Shown: positions 23,874 to 32,813 of the stretch, in pieces
Layout of the letters: the number at the start of each line of letters is the position of its first letter
Position numbering within the stretch: position 1 is the first letter of the stretch
Origin: Flammeovirgaceae bacterium UBA2786
Lineage (GTDB): Bacteria > Bacteroidota > Bacteroidia > Cytophagales > Cyclobacteriaceae
Length of the DNA: 64,000 nucleotides
Reading direction: 5' to 3'
Assembly (NCBI GenBank): GCA_002352225.1
Contig: DEIA01000044.1
Span: forward strand, 22,958-86,957
Notes under the pieces: model-generated
Databases searched by the model: none
What the model was told of the DNA's origin: nothing
Seen by the model: only the letters and a program-made list of their open reading frames with translations
Position numbers and translations under genes: made by a program

Positions 23874-24726
23874 TTTCATACACTTCATCTTCCAATTTGC
23901 GTGCAAGTTCAACTTTTCTTTTGTTTAAAATAATGTTTTTAATGTCCTGTTTTACAAATTCCAACGGAGAAACATTATCGGACATTTTATAGGCATCAAT
24001 TTTCAGAAAATAGAGAAATTCCGTGTCGGAGGTTTCAAAGTAATTATAGCTGCGTAAAAACTGTACCTTATTGGGAATTTCAGCTAATGGTGAGTTTACC
24101 ACGAGTTTATCAAACTCAATCCAGGATGAATCGGCCAGGTGATAGGCAGCGGAAAAACTTAAGCAATACGAACGCAGTTCTGCTACATCTTTTTCCTTTC
24201 GGGAATACATCAGGTCTTTAACCCGTTTGGTACGCGGTGCTTCTTTTGGAACTTTAATGTAAGTGCCTTGTACAATGTTCTGCTTCAAAATGAAATTATC
24301 TTTTCTGGAGTCATAGTATTCCTGAATCTCTTTATCGCTTACACTATCATTCAGGTTTTTCTGTATATAATAATTCTGGTATTCGTACCCGATAAGGCTA
24401 TACCGATAGTCCAGTACTTTACGCTCTACTTCCGCTTCGTTAATGTCTATGTTTTTGGTGGCTTCATGAATGACCAGTTGTTTGCGTATCCAACTGTTTA
24501 CATAGGCCGTTACCCGCGCAATACTATCATCGGCTGTTGCACCTGCCGGAATAATACCGGCTAATTCGTCCAGATAGAGAAGGGAGTTATGAACTCGCGC
24601 CACAGTCTTCCGGGCATTTTCCGCATCACTCTTTTCCTTTTTCATGCGAATAAGATCGCACCCCCCCATTCCTATTAGGGTGGTAAAGAGTAAAGCCAAA
24701 ACTATATGTCGCCTTATGGGTTTCAT
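23833..24726 (-). CDS. Lipoprotein, SurA N-domain-like, no rotamase domain visible
   Basis: A 297-residue protein with a lipoprotein signal (lipobox GMGGC, cysteine near residue 23). The body is helical and charged; VNSWIRKQLVIHEATK and the following region look like the substrate-binding helices of SurA/PpiD-type chaperones. I see no parvulin signature (no GGxLG or HILL motif), so it may hold clients without isomerase activity. It overlaps both neighbours (4 bases with the upstream gene), so the three are co-translated. The annotation is by context and partial pattern. Confidence 0.7.
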   Translation of the reverse strand: MKPIRRHIVLALLFTTLIGMGGCDLIRMKKEKSDAENARKTVARVHNSLLYLDELAGIIPAGATADDSIARVTAYVNSWIRKQLVIHEATKNIDINEAEVERKVLDYRYSLIGYEYQNYYIQKNLNDSVSDKEIQEYYDSRKDNFILKQNIVQGTYIKVPKEAPRTKRVKDLMYSRKEKDVAELRSYCLSFSAAYHLADSSWIEFDKLVVNSPLAEIPNKVQFLRSYNYFETSDTEFLYFLKIDAYKMSDNVSPLEFVKQDIKNIILNKRKVELARKLEDEVYENAAKQNDFEIFNR

Positions 24727-26666
24727 TTTTTGGTTAATTCTGTTACAACGAATTTGCGACTCTTTTTATTGATTTTTACCGGATACTTTTGTCGCAAGTT
24801 GGCTACCCACTGCTTTTCCAGTTCGTCCTGATAATCGGCAATTACCTGTGCCCGTGCCTCGGCAAATTCTTTTACACCCGGTGGTACCAGTCGCTTTATT
24901 TCAACCAGATAATGCAACCCATCCACGCTGGTTTCATGCAAACCCGTTACCCACGTAATCTGATCCAGTATTTTACTATCCTTTTTCTCGTACAGCCTGA
25001 AATTTTGTGCCGATTTAAACTTGCGTAAATCTGCCTGTGTAAGGGTATCGCCCATATTAACCTTTGCAAGCGTTTCCGCGATTAATTTTTTATCGTTGGT
25101 GGCAAAATAACGCGCCTCCACCCGATCGCCCGCCTGGTACCTGGTTTTGTTGGCCTCATAAAATTTCCGCTGCCCTACCGAATCTTCGGATGCTTTATTC
25201 CAAACTTCTTTTTCCATAATCTCAAACAACAGTATGCCTTCGCGATATTCGGTAAGCAGGTTTTTGAAATCGGGGTTTTCCTGTTTTAATTTTTCTTCTT
25301 CAGCTGCTTCAATGCTCTCTTCTACCCATTCATCATACAATTGCTGAGCATAAGCCCTGGGCTCCAGACGCGATACTGTCTGATTCTTTTTAACAAAAGT
25401 TATAAACTGGCTCACCGAATAGGGAGTATTTAAAACCGAAAAAAGTTGTTGCGATGCCAACGAGGCATCGGGCGTAAACAACCAATTGGCTTTGGTTAAA
25501 GAACTGTCGACCCTGGTTAACACTTTTTCTAAAATTTGTCGCTGCTCAACAAATTGATACTTATTTCTACGGGCATTCTTCTGTGCTTGTTGCGATTGTT
25601 GTACCCGTTCATCGCGGCCCAGTCTGCGCCTTAGTGATGCCTCCATTTCTTTTTGTGCCGGTAATGGAATTTTTCGCTCGAGCCGGATGATATGCCACCC
25701 TAATGATGATTGAAAGGGATCAGAAATTTCGCCTGGCTGTAATGAAAATGCCATGGCTTCAAATTCAGGTACCGAGGCCAAAGCACCTACTCCAAAGGGC
25801 CGTAATTTTCCGCCTTGTTCGCTTGTATTCTTATCATCAGAAAATTCTTTACACACTTCATCCCAACTGCGTCCGCCTCTTAACTGATCGTGTACCGAAA
25901 ATGCCTTGCTGCGCAGGGCTCCCTCATCGCCACCGGCACGCAATAAAATATGCGACACCTCCACTTCGCCCCGCGAGGGCCTGCGATCTTTTACTTTTAC
26001 GATATGATACCCAAAACGGGTACGCACCACGGGCGAAATAGCTCCAACCGGTGTTGAAAATGCAGCCTCCTCAAACGGCCCTACCATTTGCAAAGCCGTG
26101 AAATAACCTAAGTCTCCACCATTCAATTTTGCTGAAGGATCTTGGGAAAACTCGCCCGCTAATTTTTCGAAACTCTCACCTGCCACAATACGTGTGCGTA
26201 TATCCTGTGCTTTCTGAAAGGCCGCCAGGGTATCGGCTGGAAGTGCATCTGCATTAACCGAAACAAGAATATGGGCAGCGCGCACTTCTTCTGCTAATCG
26301 CTTGTAGGTTTGTTGTACCAATTTTTCTAATGCGTCTTCCTCGGCCCGGTAAGGCTTCTTCAATTCTTCGCGGTAGGTTTTAAACTCGCTGTTAAACTTG
26401 GTTGTAGTATCTAATCCCCGGGTATGGGCTTCTTCAACCTTTAGCTTAAAGTTGATGAACAAGTGCAGGTACTCATTAATCTTTTCTTCCGTAAAATCCT
26501 GCGGGTTGTTCTGATGATTTTTGCGGTACGTGTAAACAAACTCATCTGTGCCTACTGAGGTGCCGCCCATCTTAAACAGTGGCTTAGGCACACTTTCTTT
26601 CTTTTGCTGTGCTTGTACTGAAACTGAAAAAAGGATACAACCAATCAGGAACCAAAATACGCGCAT
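24723..26666 (-). CDS. Peptidyl-prolyl isomerase (large parvulin protein)
   Basis: A 647-residue exported chaperone. A signal peptide (about residues 1-19, ending SVQA) is followed by a helical N-domain and two parvulin domains: VRAAHILVSVNADALP...GGDLGYFTALQMVGPFEE (about residues 131-230) and VEVSHILLRAGG...GGKLRPFG (about 236-335). A long C-terminal region of about 300 residues has no clear known domain and may bind clients. The first gene of the three-gene set, it very likely acts on outer-membrane proteins with the two genes downstream. Confidence 0.9.
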   Translation of the reverse strand: MRVFWFLIGCILFSVSVQAQQKKESVPKPLFKMGGTSVGTDEFVYTYRKNHQNNPQDFTEEKINEYLHLFINFKLKVEEAHTRGLDTTTKFNSEFKTYREELKKPYRAEEDALEKLVQQTYKRLAEEVRAAHILVSVNADALPADTLAAFQKAQDIRTRIVAGESFEKLAGEFSQDPSAKLNGGDLGYFTALQMVGPFEEAAFSTPVGAISPVVRTRFGYHIVKVKDRRPSRGEVEVSHILLRAGGDEGALRSKAFSVHDQLRGGRSWDEVCKEFSDDKNTSEQGGKLRPFGVGALASVPEFEAMAFSLQPGEISDPFQSSLGWHIIRLERKIPLPAQKEMEASLRRRLGRDERVQQSQQAQKNARRNKYQFVEQRQILEKVLTRVDSSLTKANWLFTPDASLASQQLFSVLNTPYSVSQFITFVKKNQTVSRLEPRAYAQQLYDEWVEESIEAAEEEKLKQENPDFKNLLTEYREGILLFEIMEKEVWNKASEDSVGQRKFYEANKTRYQAGDRVEARYFATNDKKLIAETLAKVNMGDTLTQADLRKFKSAQNFRLYEKKDSKILDQITWVTGLHETSVDGLHYLVEIKRLVPPGVKEFAEARAQVIADYQDELEKQWVANLRQKYPVKINKKSRKFVVTELTKK

Positions 26667-26741
26667 ACACTCATACTTGTAAAGTGAACAAGACCGTAAA
26701 AATAGGCTTTTTTATGCTGCCAAAAGCAGGGTTTTGAGAGG

Positions 26742-27155
26742 CTATTTAATCACTTTGATTAAGCGGCAAACGTTCTTTTCATCGCGCCTTAGATATTCTA
26801 CACTATCCATTATGGCTTTTACCAGTCTTATACCCAAACCACCCTTTCGTTTTTGATGAACGAGATTGTCCAGCTCGGGTTCATGAAACTCGTTTATATC
26901 GAAGATAGAGCCATCATCAACAATTTCGAAAATAAATTTTCCTTTAGCCGGAATCTCAATGTGTAATTCCAGCATGTGTTCGGGATTGCAATGGTGCGCA
27001 TGGATCATCAGGTTAGAACACATTTCGTCTAACGCCAATACAATAGCGCTCATTTCTATTTCAGGCACCTGTTGGTCCTTCAGCGAGGTTCTTACAAACT
27101 CGCGTATGCCCTTCAGGTTGCTAAGGCTACAACCTATGTTATACTGATAATTCAT
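26742..27155 (-). CDS. RsbW-like anti-sigma factor / serine kinase (HATPase)
   Basis: A 137-residue GHKL ATPase-fold protein. The N-box is DEMCSNLMIHAH and the G1 region is FEIVDDGSIFDINEF, followed by GGLGIRLVKAIMDSVEY. This is the pattern of RsbW/SpoIIAB-type switch kinases, which bind a partner and phosphorylate the STAS antagonist. Its start overlaps the STAS gene by 17 bases. No sigma factor gene is next to it, so its target may lie elsewhere. Confidence 0.9.
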   Translation of the reverse strand: MNYQYNIGCSLSNLKGIREFVRTSLKDQQVPEIEMSAIVLALDEMCSNLMIHAHHCNPEHMLELHIEIPAKGKFIFEIVDDGSIFDINEFHEPELDNLVHQKRKGGLGIRLVKAIMDSVEYLRRDEKNVCRLIKVIK

Positions 27156-27489
27156 CTGCCAACTTCTTTGCTTCCGGCTTGGTGGATGCGATATGCAACA
27201 ACTCGGCCAGTCCTAAAATGCTAAACGTATTTGCTACTTTCTCCTTCATCCCAAACAACACCATCGGAATATTTTTGTCTTTAAGCTCTTCGATATACGA
27301 CATAAATACTCCTAATCCGGCAGATGAGATATACTCCAACGCGCTACAGTCTACCAGAATTTTTTTAAATCCCTCGCCAACGCTTTTCGCAATAGCCAGG
27401 TCTAACTCAATAGAAGAACTGGCATCAATATCTCCCACAACCGAAATAATATCCGAGCCGTCTTCTTGTAATCGTTTAATGTGAACCAT
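27139..27489 (-). CDS. STAS-domain anti-sigma factor antagonist (RsbV-like)
   Basis: A 116-residue STAS protein. The phosphorylatable serine is S55 or S56 in LEYISSAGLGVFMSYIEEL. When unphosphorylated it should bind the RsbW-like kinase encoded immediately downstream. The SpoIIE phosphatase upstream would remove the phosphate, completing a partner switch. The gap to the phosphatase gene is 35 bases. Confidence 0.93.
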   Translation of the reverse strand: MVHIKRLQEDGSDIISVVGDIDASSSIELDLAIAKSVGEGFKKILVDCSALEYISSAGLGVFMSYIEELKDKNIPMVLFGMKEKVANTFSILGLAELLHIASTKPEAKKLADELSV

Positions 27490-27524
27490 GGGTTACTCGT
27501 TTTAACGTTTTTATTTTTTTTAAG

Positions 27525-29588
27525 TTATCGGAACTTTATGATCATAGCGGTGTAATCGTCATTTATCAGGCTAGAGCCTGAAAACTCATACAACCGCCCA
27601 ATAATATGTTTTTCTATTTGTTGGGAACTTTTTTCTGCCACTTCTTGTAGTGCTTTCTCCAACCGATCGTAATCGAATTCTTCGCTTTTGCTGTTTTTCG
27701 CTTCGGTAATCCCATCGGTATACAACACCATTACATCACCCGCGGCATAGTGTATTTCATTGTTTTCAACCAGCCTGCAATAATCACGGGTACGCACCAT
27801 ACCTAATGCGGTACCTCTGTCTTTAAGGTATTGGGTTTTATTTTCGCTTGCCTTGTAATACAACACGGGGCAATGGCCCGCACGCGAATAATGAATGGTT
27901 TTAGTTTTAGTATCTACCACAAAGTAGGTAGCCGAAATAAAAGATCCACGCTCCAAACAAAAAGCCAATGCCTGGTTGGCTCGTTCCAGAAATTCTTTAG
28001 GCTCTAACTCTTGTTGTGCAAGGCTGTGAAAAATACCTTTCATTTGAGACATGTGAAACGCAGCTGTTGTTCCTTTGCCCGAAACATCGGCAATAATCAG
28101 CGCCACCTGATGGTCGTTTATACGAAGGGTGTCGTAATAATCGCCACCTACCTCATCGGCCGATTGTGCGAAAGCTGAAATTTCGAAATCCGGATCACTC
28201 TCGAGTTTTGCAGGCAGCAAACTCTTCTGTACTGTTTTCGCAATTTTTAACTCTTCTTTGTAGCGTTCTGTCTGAAACGCCTGTTCCATTAACCGGAAAT
28301 TCTCTATTGAAATGCCCGCCTGGTTAGCAAAGGTTGATACAATGCGCATCATCTCTTTGTTGAATCCATCAGGCAATTCTTTTAGTAAAGCAAGTGTTCC
28401 AATGGTTTCTCCTCTTACAATAATTGGAAATGCAATTAGGGAACGAAAGCGTGCGCCTTTTACTGAAGCCAGATACTTGGAAAGGTTTTTTGTTTTATCG
28501 CTGCCCTGATCTAATGCCCCTCTTACATTGTGTTGCTTTAAGTGACCCCGGATTTGCTCCGATTCCTCTTTTGTTATCTTGTATGTAAAAAATCTTCCTC
28601 CATTGGTTTCGCTCTCTATTTCCAGCCAGGCTGCATCGGCAAATACAGCGCTTACCGAACTATCCAGCAAAATATTATAAACGCTCTCTTCGTTTTGCTC
28701 GGTTTGAATGGATTGACTGATCCGCTGAAAATTTATTACCTCCTCCAGTTTTTGTTCAAATACCGATGAGGTTGGCAGGTTGAACAAAATAACCAAAAAA
28801 GAAAAAATGCTGTACACCATTACAAAGCACAACAGGCAAACATTAAAAATATGACTGCTGAAATCCTGAAAGGTTGGTGAGGCCGTATTGATGAATGACG
28901 AAATTGAATTAACTGTAAACAGGAAGTAGCCCAGGTAAAAAAATGAAAGCAGCAACAACAAAAGACTGGTCCATTTCTGTTTGAAGTTGAGATAGGCCAC
29001 CCAACGCATGTTGGCCGATAGCACAATTACCAACAAGGCTATTACAATGATTATAATCGTATTAGTAGTTCCTGAAAATGTTAGTTGCAGACTATCGTAT
29101 AACAACGTAAGAAACAAGCATACTTCAAACACCATCCAGGTGCGGATAAGCCACTTGGATTTTTGATAGAGTATTAATCGCTTCCACGATGTATATGCCG
29201 ACAATAAAAAACTCAGAAATAAGGCCAGATTGATCTGGTAAATAAAATCCTTGAACAAGGGGTCTGATGCCAGTTTTGATGCTCCTAACAGAAACTCGCC
29301 TAATCTGAACACTAACGAAACCACGGTAGCGATCAATCCGGTTGCAAATACTTTCCAAAGCAGATCGGTAAAGTTCAGACTCTCGTCTTTTTCGATCCTA
29401 TACCGGTAATAGTAAAAAAGACAGACAACGAAAATATCCAGCATCAGGCCGGGTAACCATTTTGGCACACCCGGTGGTAGTTGCCGTATTTCGCTGTACA
29501 AGATGGTGATGTCCGAAAACACCAATACCAGCCAGGCTATTACTGAGCCCAGAAAAAGTAGTCTGATAATGGCTTTCGTTCTAAACAT
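27525..29588 (-). CDS. Membrane PP2C/SpoIIE phosphatase with GAF domain (RsbU-like)
   Basis: A 687-residue protein with about eight hydrophobic segments in the first 270 residues, a linker, a GAF domain (about residues 290-435) and a SpoIIE-type PP2C phosphatase domain (about 450-687). The phosphatase metal residues are seen in SADEVGGDYYD, IIADVSGKGTTAAFHM and VLYTDGITEAKN. It should dephosphorylate the STAS protein encoded downstream in response to a membrane or GAF signal that cannot be identified. It heads the switch operon. Confidence 0.92.
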   Translation of the reverse strand: MFRTKAIIRLLFLGSVIAWLVLVFSDITILYSEIRQLPPGVPKWLPGLMLDIFVVCLFYYYRYRIEKDESLNFTDLLWKVFATGLIATVVSLVFRLGEFLLGASKLASDPLFKDFIYQINLALFLSFLLSAYTSWKRLILYQKSKWLIRTWMVFEVCLFLTLLYDSLQLTFSGTTNTIIIIVIALLVIVLSANMRWVAYLNFKQKWTSLLLLLLSFFYLGYFLFTVNSISSFINTASPTFQDFSSHIFNVCLLCFVMVYSIFSFLVILFNLPTSSVFEQKLEEVINFQRISQSIQTEQNEESVYNILLDSSVSAVFADAAWLEIESETNGGRFFTYKITKEESEQIRGHLKQHNVRGALDQGSDKTKNLSKYLASVKGARFRSLIAFPIIVRGETIGTLALLKELPDGFNKEMMRIVSTFANQAGISIENFRLMEQAFQTERYKEELKIAKTVQKSLLPAKLESDPDFEISAFAQSADEVGGDYYDTLRINDHQVALIIADVSGKGTTAAFHMSQMKGIFHSLAQQELEPKEFLERANQALAFCLERGSFISATYFVVDTKTKTIHYSRAGHCPVLYYKASENKTQYLKDRGTALGMVRTRDYCRLVENNEIHYAAGDVMVLYTDGITEAKNSKSEEFDYDRLEKALQEVAEKSSQQIEKHIIGRLYEFSGSSLINDDYTAMIIKFR

Positions 29589-29671
29589 TTTGTCTTTACC
29601 TGCGGTGTACGCGCAGGGAGCAGGTTCGTTCTACAATATTACGTAATAGGATGTAACCTGAAACAAACGGG

Positions 29672-31144
29672 TTACTTGCGGCTATAATTCGGGGCTTCGC
29701 GGGTAATGGTTACATCGTGTGGATGGCTTTCGTGCACACCTGCAGAGGTAATCTTCACAAACTTGGCTGCTTTTAATTTCTCCAGATTTTTTGCTCCGCA
29801 GTACCCCATACCTGCCTTTAATCCACCTACTAATTGATACAACACTTCCGCTACAGAACCCTTAAATGGCACGCGGCCAGAAATTCCTTCCGGTACCAGT
29901 TTTTTAATATCGTCTTCTGCATCCTGAAAGTATCGGTCTTTAGAACCATCATCCATTGCTTCCAATGAGCCCATGCCCCGATAGGTTTTGAACTTACGGC
30001 CTTCGTAAATGATCATCTCGCCCGGAGCTTCTTCTGTTCCAGCCAGCAAGGAGCCAACCATTACACTATCTGCCCCGGCTGCCAATGCTTTCACTACATC
30101 GCCTGAAAAACGAATCCCACCATCGGCAATTACTTTCACATCGCTTCCGCGCAATGCTTTAGCGGCTTCATATACAGCCGAAAGTTGTGGTAAGCCTATA
30201 CCTGCTACAATTCGGGTAGTGCAAATACTGCCAGGTCCTACGCCAACTTTTACAGCATCGGCTCCTGCCTTCGCCAATGCTTTTGCGGCTTCGCCTGTAG
30301 CTATATTGCCTACAACTAGTTGCAGTGCCGGAAATTTTTTGCGAACACTTTTTGCGGCCTCAATCACACCTTTTGAGTGACCATGAGCCGTATCAATACT
30401 GATAATATCTACACCCGAATTTTTTAATGCCGTAATACGCTCCACCACATCGGGTGTTACCCCAACCGCAGCCCCTACGCGCAGGCGGCCATACTCATCC
30501 TGGCAAGCATTGGGCTTGTTCTTTTTCTTTAAGATGTCTTTATAGGTAACAAGGCCAGTAAGTTTTCCTTTTTTATTTACGATGGGCAGTTTTTCAATTT
30601 TGTATTTCTGAAGGATTACTTCGGCTTTTTCTAAGGTAATTCCTTCAGGCGCTGTAATCAGGTTTTCTTTCGTCATGATTTGCTCGATGGGCAGCGACAT
30701 GTCTTTCTGAAAACGCAGATCGCGATTGGTGATTATACCCAACAGTTTATTGTTATCATCCACAACCGGAATACCGCCAATCTTATACTCGCGCATAATT
30801 TTTTCGGCATCGCGAACCGTAGAATTAATTTGAAGGGTAACCGGATCCTGTATCATTCCGCTTTGCGAGCGTTTTACTCTACGCACCTGCTCGGCCTGTT
30901 CAGCTATGGTCATGTTTTTATGGATAAACCCAAGGCCACCCTCCAGCGCAATGCCAATAGCCAACTCCGCTTCGGTAACCGTATCCATCGCAGCCGATAT
31001 AATCGGAATGTTGAGTTTTATTTTTTTGGTGAGCGAACCGATTGTGGATGTTTCGCGCGGAAGCACATCGCTGTAGGCCGGAACCAACAGCACGTCATCA
31101 TACGTAAGGGCTTCAAAAAGGAATTTGGATGAATCGAGGGCCAT
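29672..31144 (-). CDS. guaB: Inosine-5'-monophosphate dehydrogenase
   Basis: A 490-residue enzyme that makes XMP from IMP with NAD+, the first committed step to GMP. The catalytic cysteine is in GPGSICTTRIV, the phosphate-binding region is VIADGGIRFSGD, and the flap region is YRGMGSLEAM. Two CBS domains lie at about residues 95-205 (PVVDDNNKLLGIITNRDL and PIVNKKGKLTGLVTYKDI). Start and length match the family. It is a single-gene unit with a consensus promoter. Confidence 0.97.
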   Translation of the reverse strand: MALDSSKFLFEALTYDDVLLVPAYSDVLPRETSTIGSLTKKIKLNIPIISAAMDTVTEAELAIGIALEGGLGFIHKNMTIAEQAEQVRRVKRSQSGMIQDPVTLQINSTVRDAEKIMREYKIGGIPVVDDNNKLLGIITNRDLRFQKDMSLPIEQIMTKENLITAPEGITLEKAEVILQKYKIEKLPIVNKKGKLTGLVTYKDILKKKNKPNACQDEYGRLRVGAAVGVTPDVVERITALKNSGVDIISIDTAHGHSKGVIEAAKSVRKKFPALQLVVGNIATGEAAKALAKAGADAVKVGVGPGSICTTRIVAGIGLPQLSAVYEAAKALRGSDVKVIADGGIRFSGDVVKALAAGADSVMVGSLLAGTEEAPGEMIIYEGRKFKTYRGMGSLEAMDDGSKDRYFQDAEDDIKKLVPEGISGRVPFKGSVAEVLYQLVGGLKAGMGYCGAKNLEKLKAAKFVKITSAGVHESHPHDVTITREAPNYSRK

Positions 31145-31177
31145 GGCAAATAAGATTAGGATTCGTTATTTGCCGGG

Positions 31178-31208
31178 CAAAGTTAACTTAAAAAGCCCGA
31201 TTACCAAT
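31178..31208 (-). promoter_or_regulatory. guaB promoter
   Basis: On the minus strand ATTG (31208-31205), 19 bases, then TAACTTTG (31185-31178), an exact -7 match. The -33 element has the core TTG. The leader to the start codon is about 30 bases. Confidence 0.7.
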
Positions 31209-31277
31209 ACCTGGATAAAACAAAGTAGAAGATCGTAACCCCTTCATTTTTTAGTCTTCAGATCATTCAAACCTTGC

Positions 31278-31285
31278 TAAATTTG
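31278..31285 (+). promoter_or_regulatory. Bacteroidota -7 element (TAAATTTG) abutting the RlpA start codon
   Basis: TAAATTTG matches the consensus exactly and ends 4 bases before the ATG at 31290, suggesting a leaderless or nearly leaderless transcript. Confidence 0.55.
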
Positions 31286-31289
31286 ACGT

Positions 31290-31985
31290 ATGAAAAACAT
31301 TGTCTTGCTATTTTTTGCCATTTGTGCGGCTGGTGTTGCACTGGCGCAGACCCAAACCGGAAAAGCTTCGTTTTATGCCGACAAATTTGAAGGCAGCCCT
31401 ACGGCCAGCGGAGAAAAATACAAACACTCCAAACTTACAGCAGCACATAAAACACTGCCATTTGGAACGAAAGTAAAAGTTACCAATCTGGCTAACAACG
31501 AAACCGTTGAGGTGGTTGTTAACGATCGTGGCCCTTATGTTGAAGGTCGGATTATTGATCTCTCCAAATCGGCTGCGGAGAAACTTGGTTTTATCAATCA
31601 AGGTATAGCCGAAGTAAAAATTGAAGTGATTGATGCCGGTGATGGTAAGAGCAGAGCAAACAAGGGCGAAGGCCCGGTAAGTATTGAACACGTTACCGTG
31701 GAAGAAAAAGAATTTTACGACTTTGGGATTACGCGCTTGCTTCCAAAAGGATTTGGTGTGCAGATTGGAACCTATCAGGAACTGGTTAACCTAATGCGCT
31801 TATCCGATAACCTGAAAAACTCGTATAAGAAAAATGTAATGGTGCAGGTTAAAGTACTTAATGGCGTAAAGTATTACAGCCTTATTCTGGGCCCGGTAAG
31901 CACACGCCCTAAAGCCGATGAGTTGCTAACCGAAGTGAAAAAGAAATTCCCCGATTCATTTGTGGTGGATTATAGTCGCTTATAA
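31290..31985 (+). CDS. rlpA: RlpA-like septal ring lytic transglycosylase with SPOR domain
   Basis: A 231-residue exported protein. A signal peptide (about residues 1-19) is followed by a double-psi beta-barrel (about 22-110) with GKASFYADKFEGSPTASGEK and the catalytic aspartate in VVVNDRGPYVEGR. The C-terminus (about 150-231) is a SPOR-like peptidoglycan-binding domain (GFGVQIGTYQELVNLMR). It should bind and cut denuded glycan at the division site. The stop codon overlaps the start of the TauE/SafE gene (TAATG). Confidence 0.92.
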   Translation: MKNIVLLFFAICAAGVALAQTQTGKASFYADKFEGSPTASGEKYKHSKLTAAHKTLPFGTKVKVTNLANNETVEVVVNDRGPYVEGRIIDLSKSAAEKLGFINQGIAEVKIEVIDAGDGKSRANKGEGPVSIEHVTVEEKEFYDFGITRLLPKGFGVQIGTYQELVNLMRLSDNLKNSYKKNVMVQVKVLNGVKYYSLILGPVSTRPKADELLTEVKKKFPDSFVVDYSRL

Positions 31986-32791
31986 TGAGTGGCTCCTTAC
32001 CCATGGAAATACTTGGCTATGTGGCTGCCGTGCTGGTGGGTATGGTTTTGGGGGCCCTAGGTGGCGGTGGCTCTATTCTTTCCATTCCTATTTTGGTTTA
32101 CCTGTTTGGTATCGAACCTGTACTAGCTTCGGCCTACTCTTTATTTATTGTAGGCACAACCAGTATGGTTGGGGCTATTCCTAAATACCGCGAGCATCTT
32201 GTTAACCTGCGTACGGGAATTCTGTTTGGTATTCCTTCCATTGTAGCCATCTTCTGCACACGTAAATGGGTAGTGCCGGCCATTCCCGACATCATTTTTC
32301 AAACCGAATCGTTCGCGCTTACCAAACGGGCATTGTTGCTTGGCCTATTTGGTGTGTTAATGGTTTTGGCTTCTTTCCCTATGATTAGAAACCGGAGAGA
32401 GCCAGAAACAAAGCACACTCGCTTCCGCATCGTTTTGTTAATTGTAGAAGGTATTTTGATTGGATTTTTAACCGGCCTGGTTGGTGCGGGCGGTGGGTTT
32501 CTTATTATTCCGGCTTTAATGTTTTTAACCGGATTGAATTTTAAAATAGCCGTAGGCACTTCTCTTTTTATAATCGCCATCAATTCGTTGCTTGGCTTTT
32601 TGGGCGATGTTCTTACACACCCCATTGACTGGGTGTTTTTGTTAACGATTACTGCCCTTGCTGTGGGTGGAATTCTGGCCGGTCACATCATCGCACGAAA
32701 ACGTCAGGCTGTACAACTTCGTAAAGCATTTGGCTGGTTAACGCTGGGTATGGGTATTTTCATTCTGCTACACGAAATCTTTCTTTCTTAA
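31985..32791 (+). CDS. TauE/SafE family membrane permease
   Basis: A 268-residue membrane protein with about eight transmembrane helices in two halves. The family motif GGGGS appears in GALGGGGSILSIP and again as GAGGGFLIIPALM, the typical inverted repeat of sulfite/organosulfonate exporters. The real substrate is unknown. The start overlaps the RlpA stop codon, so the two are translationally coupled; an internal ATG six codons downstream is also possible. Confidence 0.9.
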   Translation: MSGSLPMEILGYVAAVLVGMVLGALGGGGSILSIPILVYLFGIEPVLASAYSLFIVGTTSMVGAIPKYREHLVNLRTGILFGIPSIVAIFCTRKWVVPAIPDIIFQTESFALTKRALLLGLFGVLMVLASFPMIRNRREPETKHTRFRIVLLIVEGILIGFLTGLVGAGGGFLIIPALMFLTGLNFKIAVGTSLFIIAINSLLGFLGDVLTHPIDWVFLLTITALAVGGILAGHIIARKRQAVQLRKAFGWLTLGMGIFILLHEIFLS

Positions 32792-32813
32792 AAAATAGTA
32801 ATGCCTGTACGCA

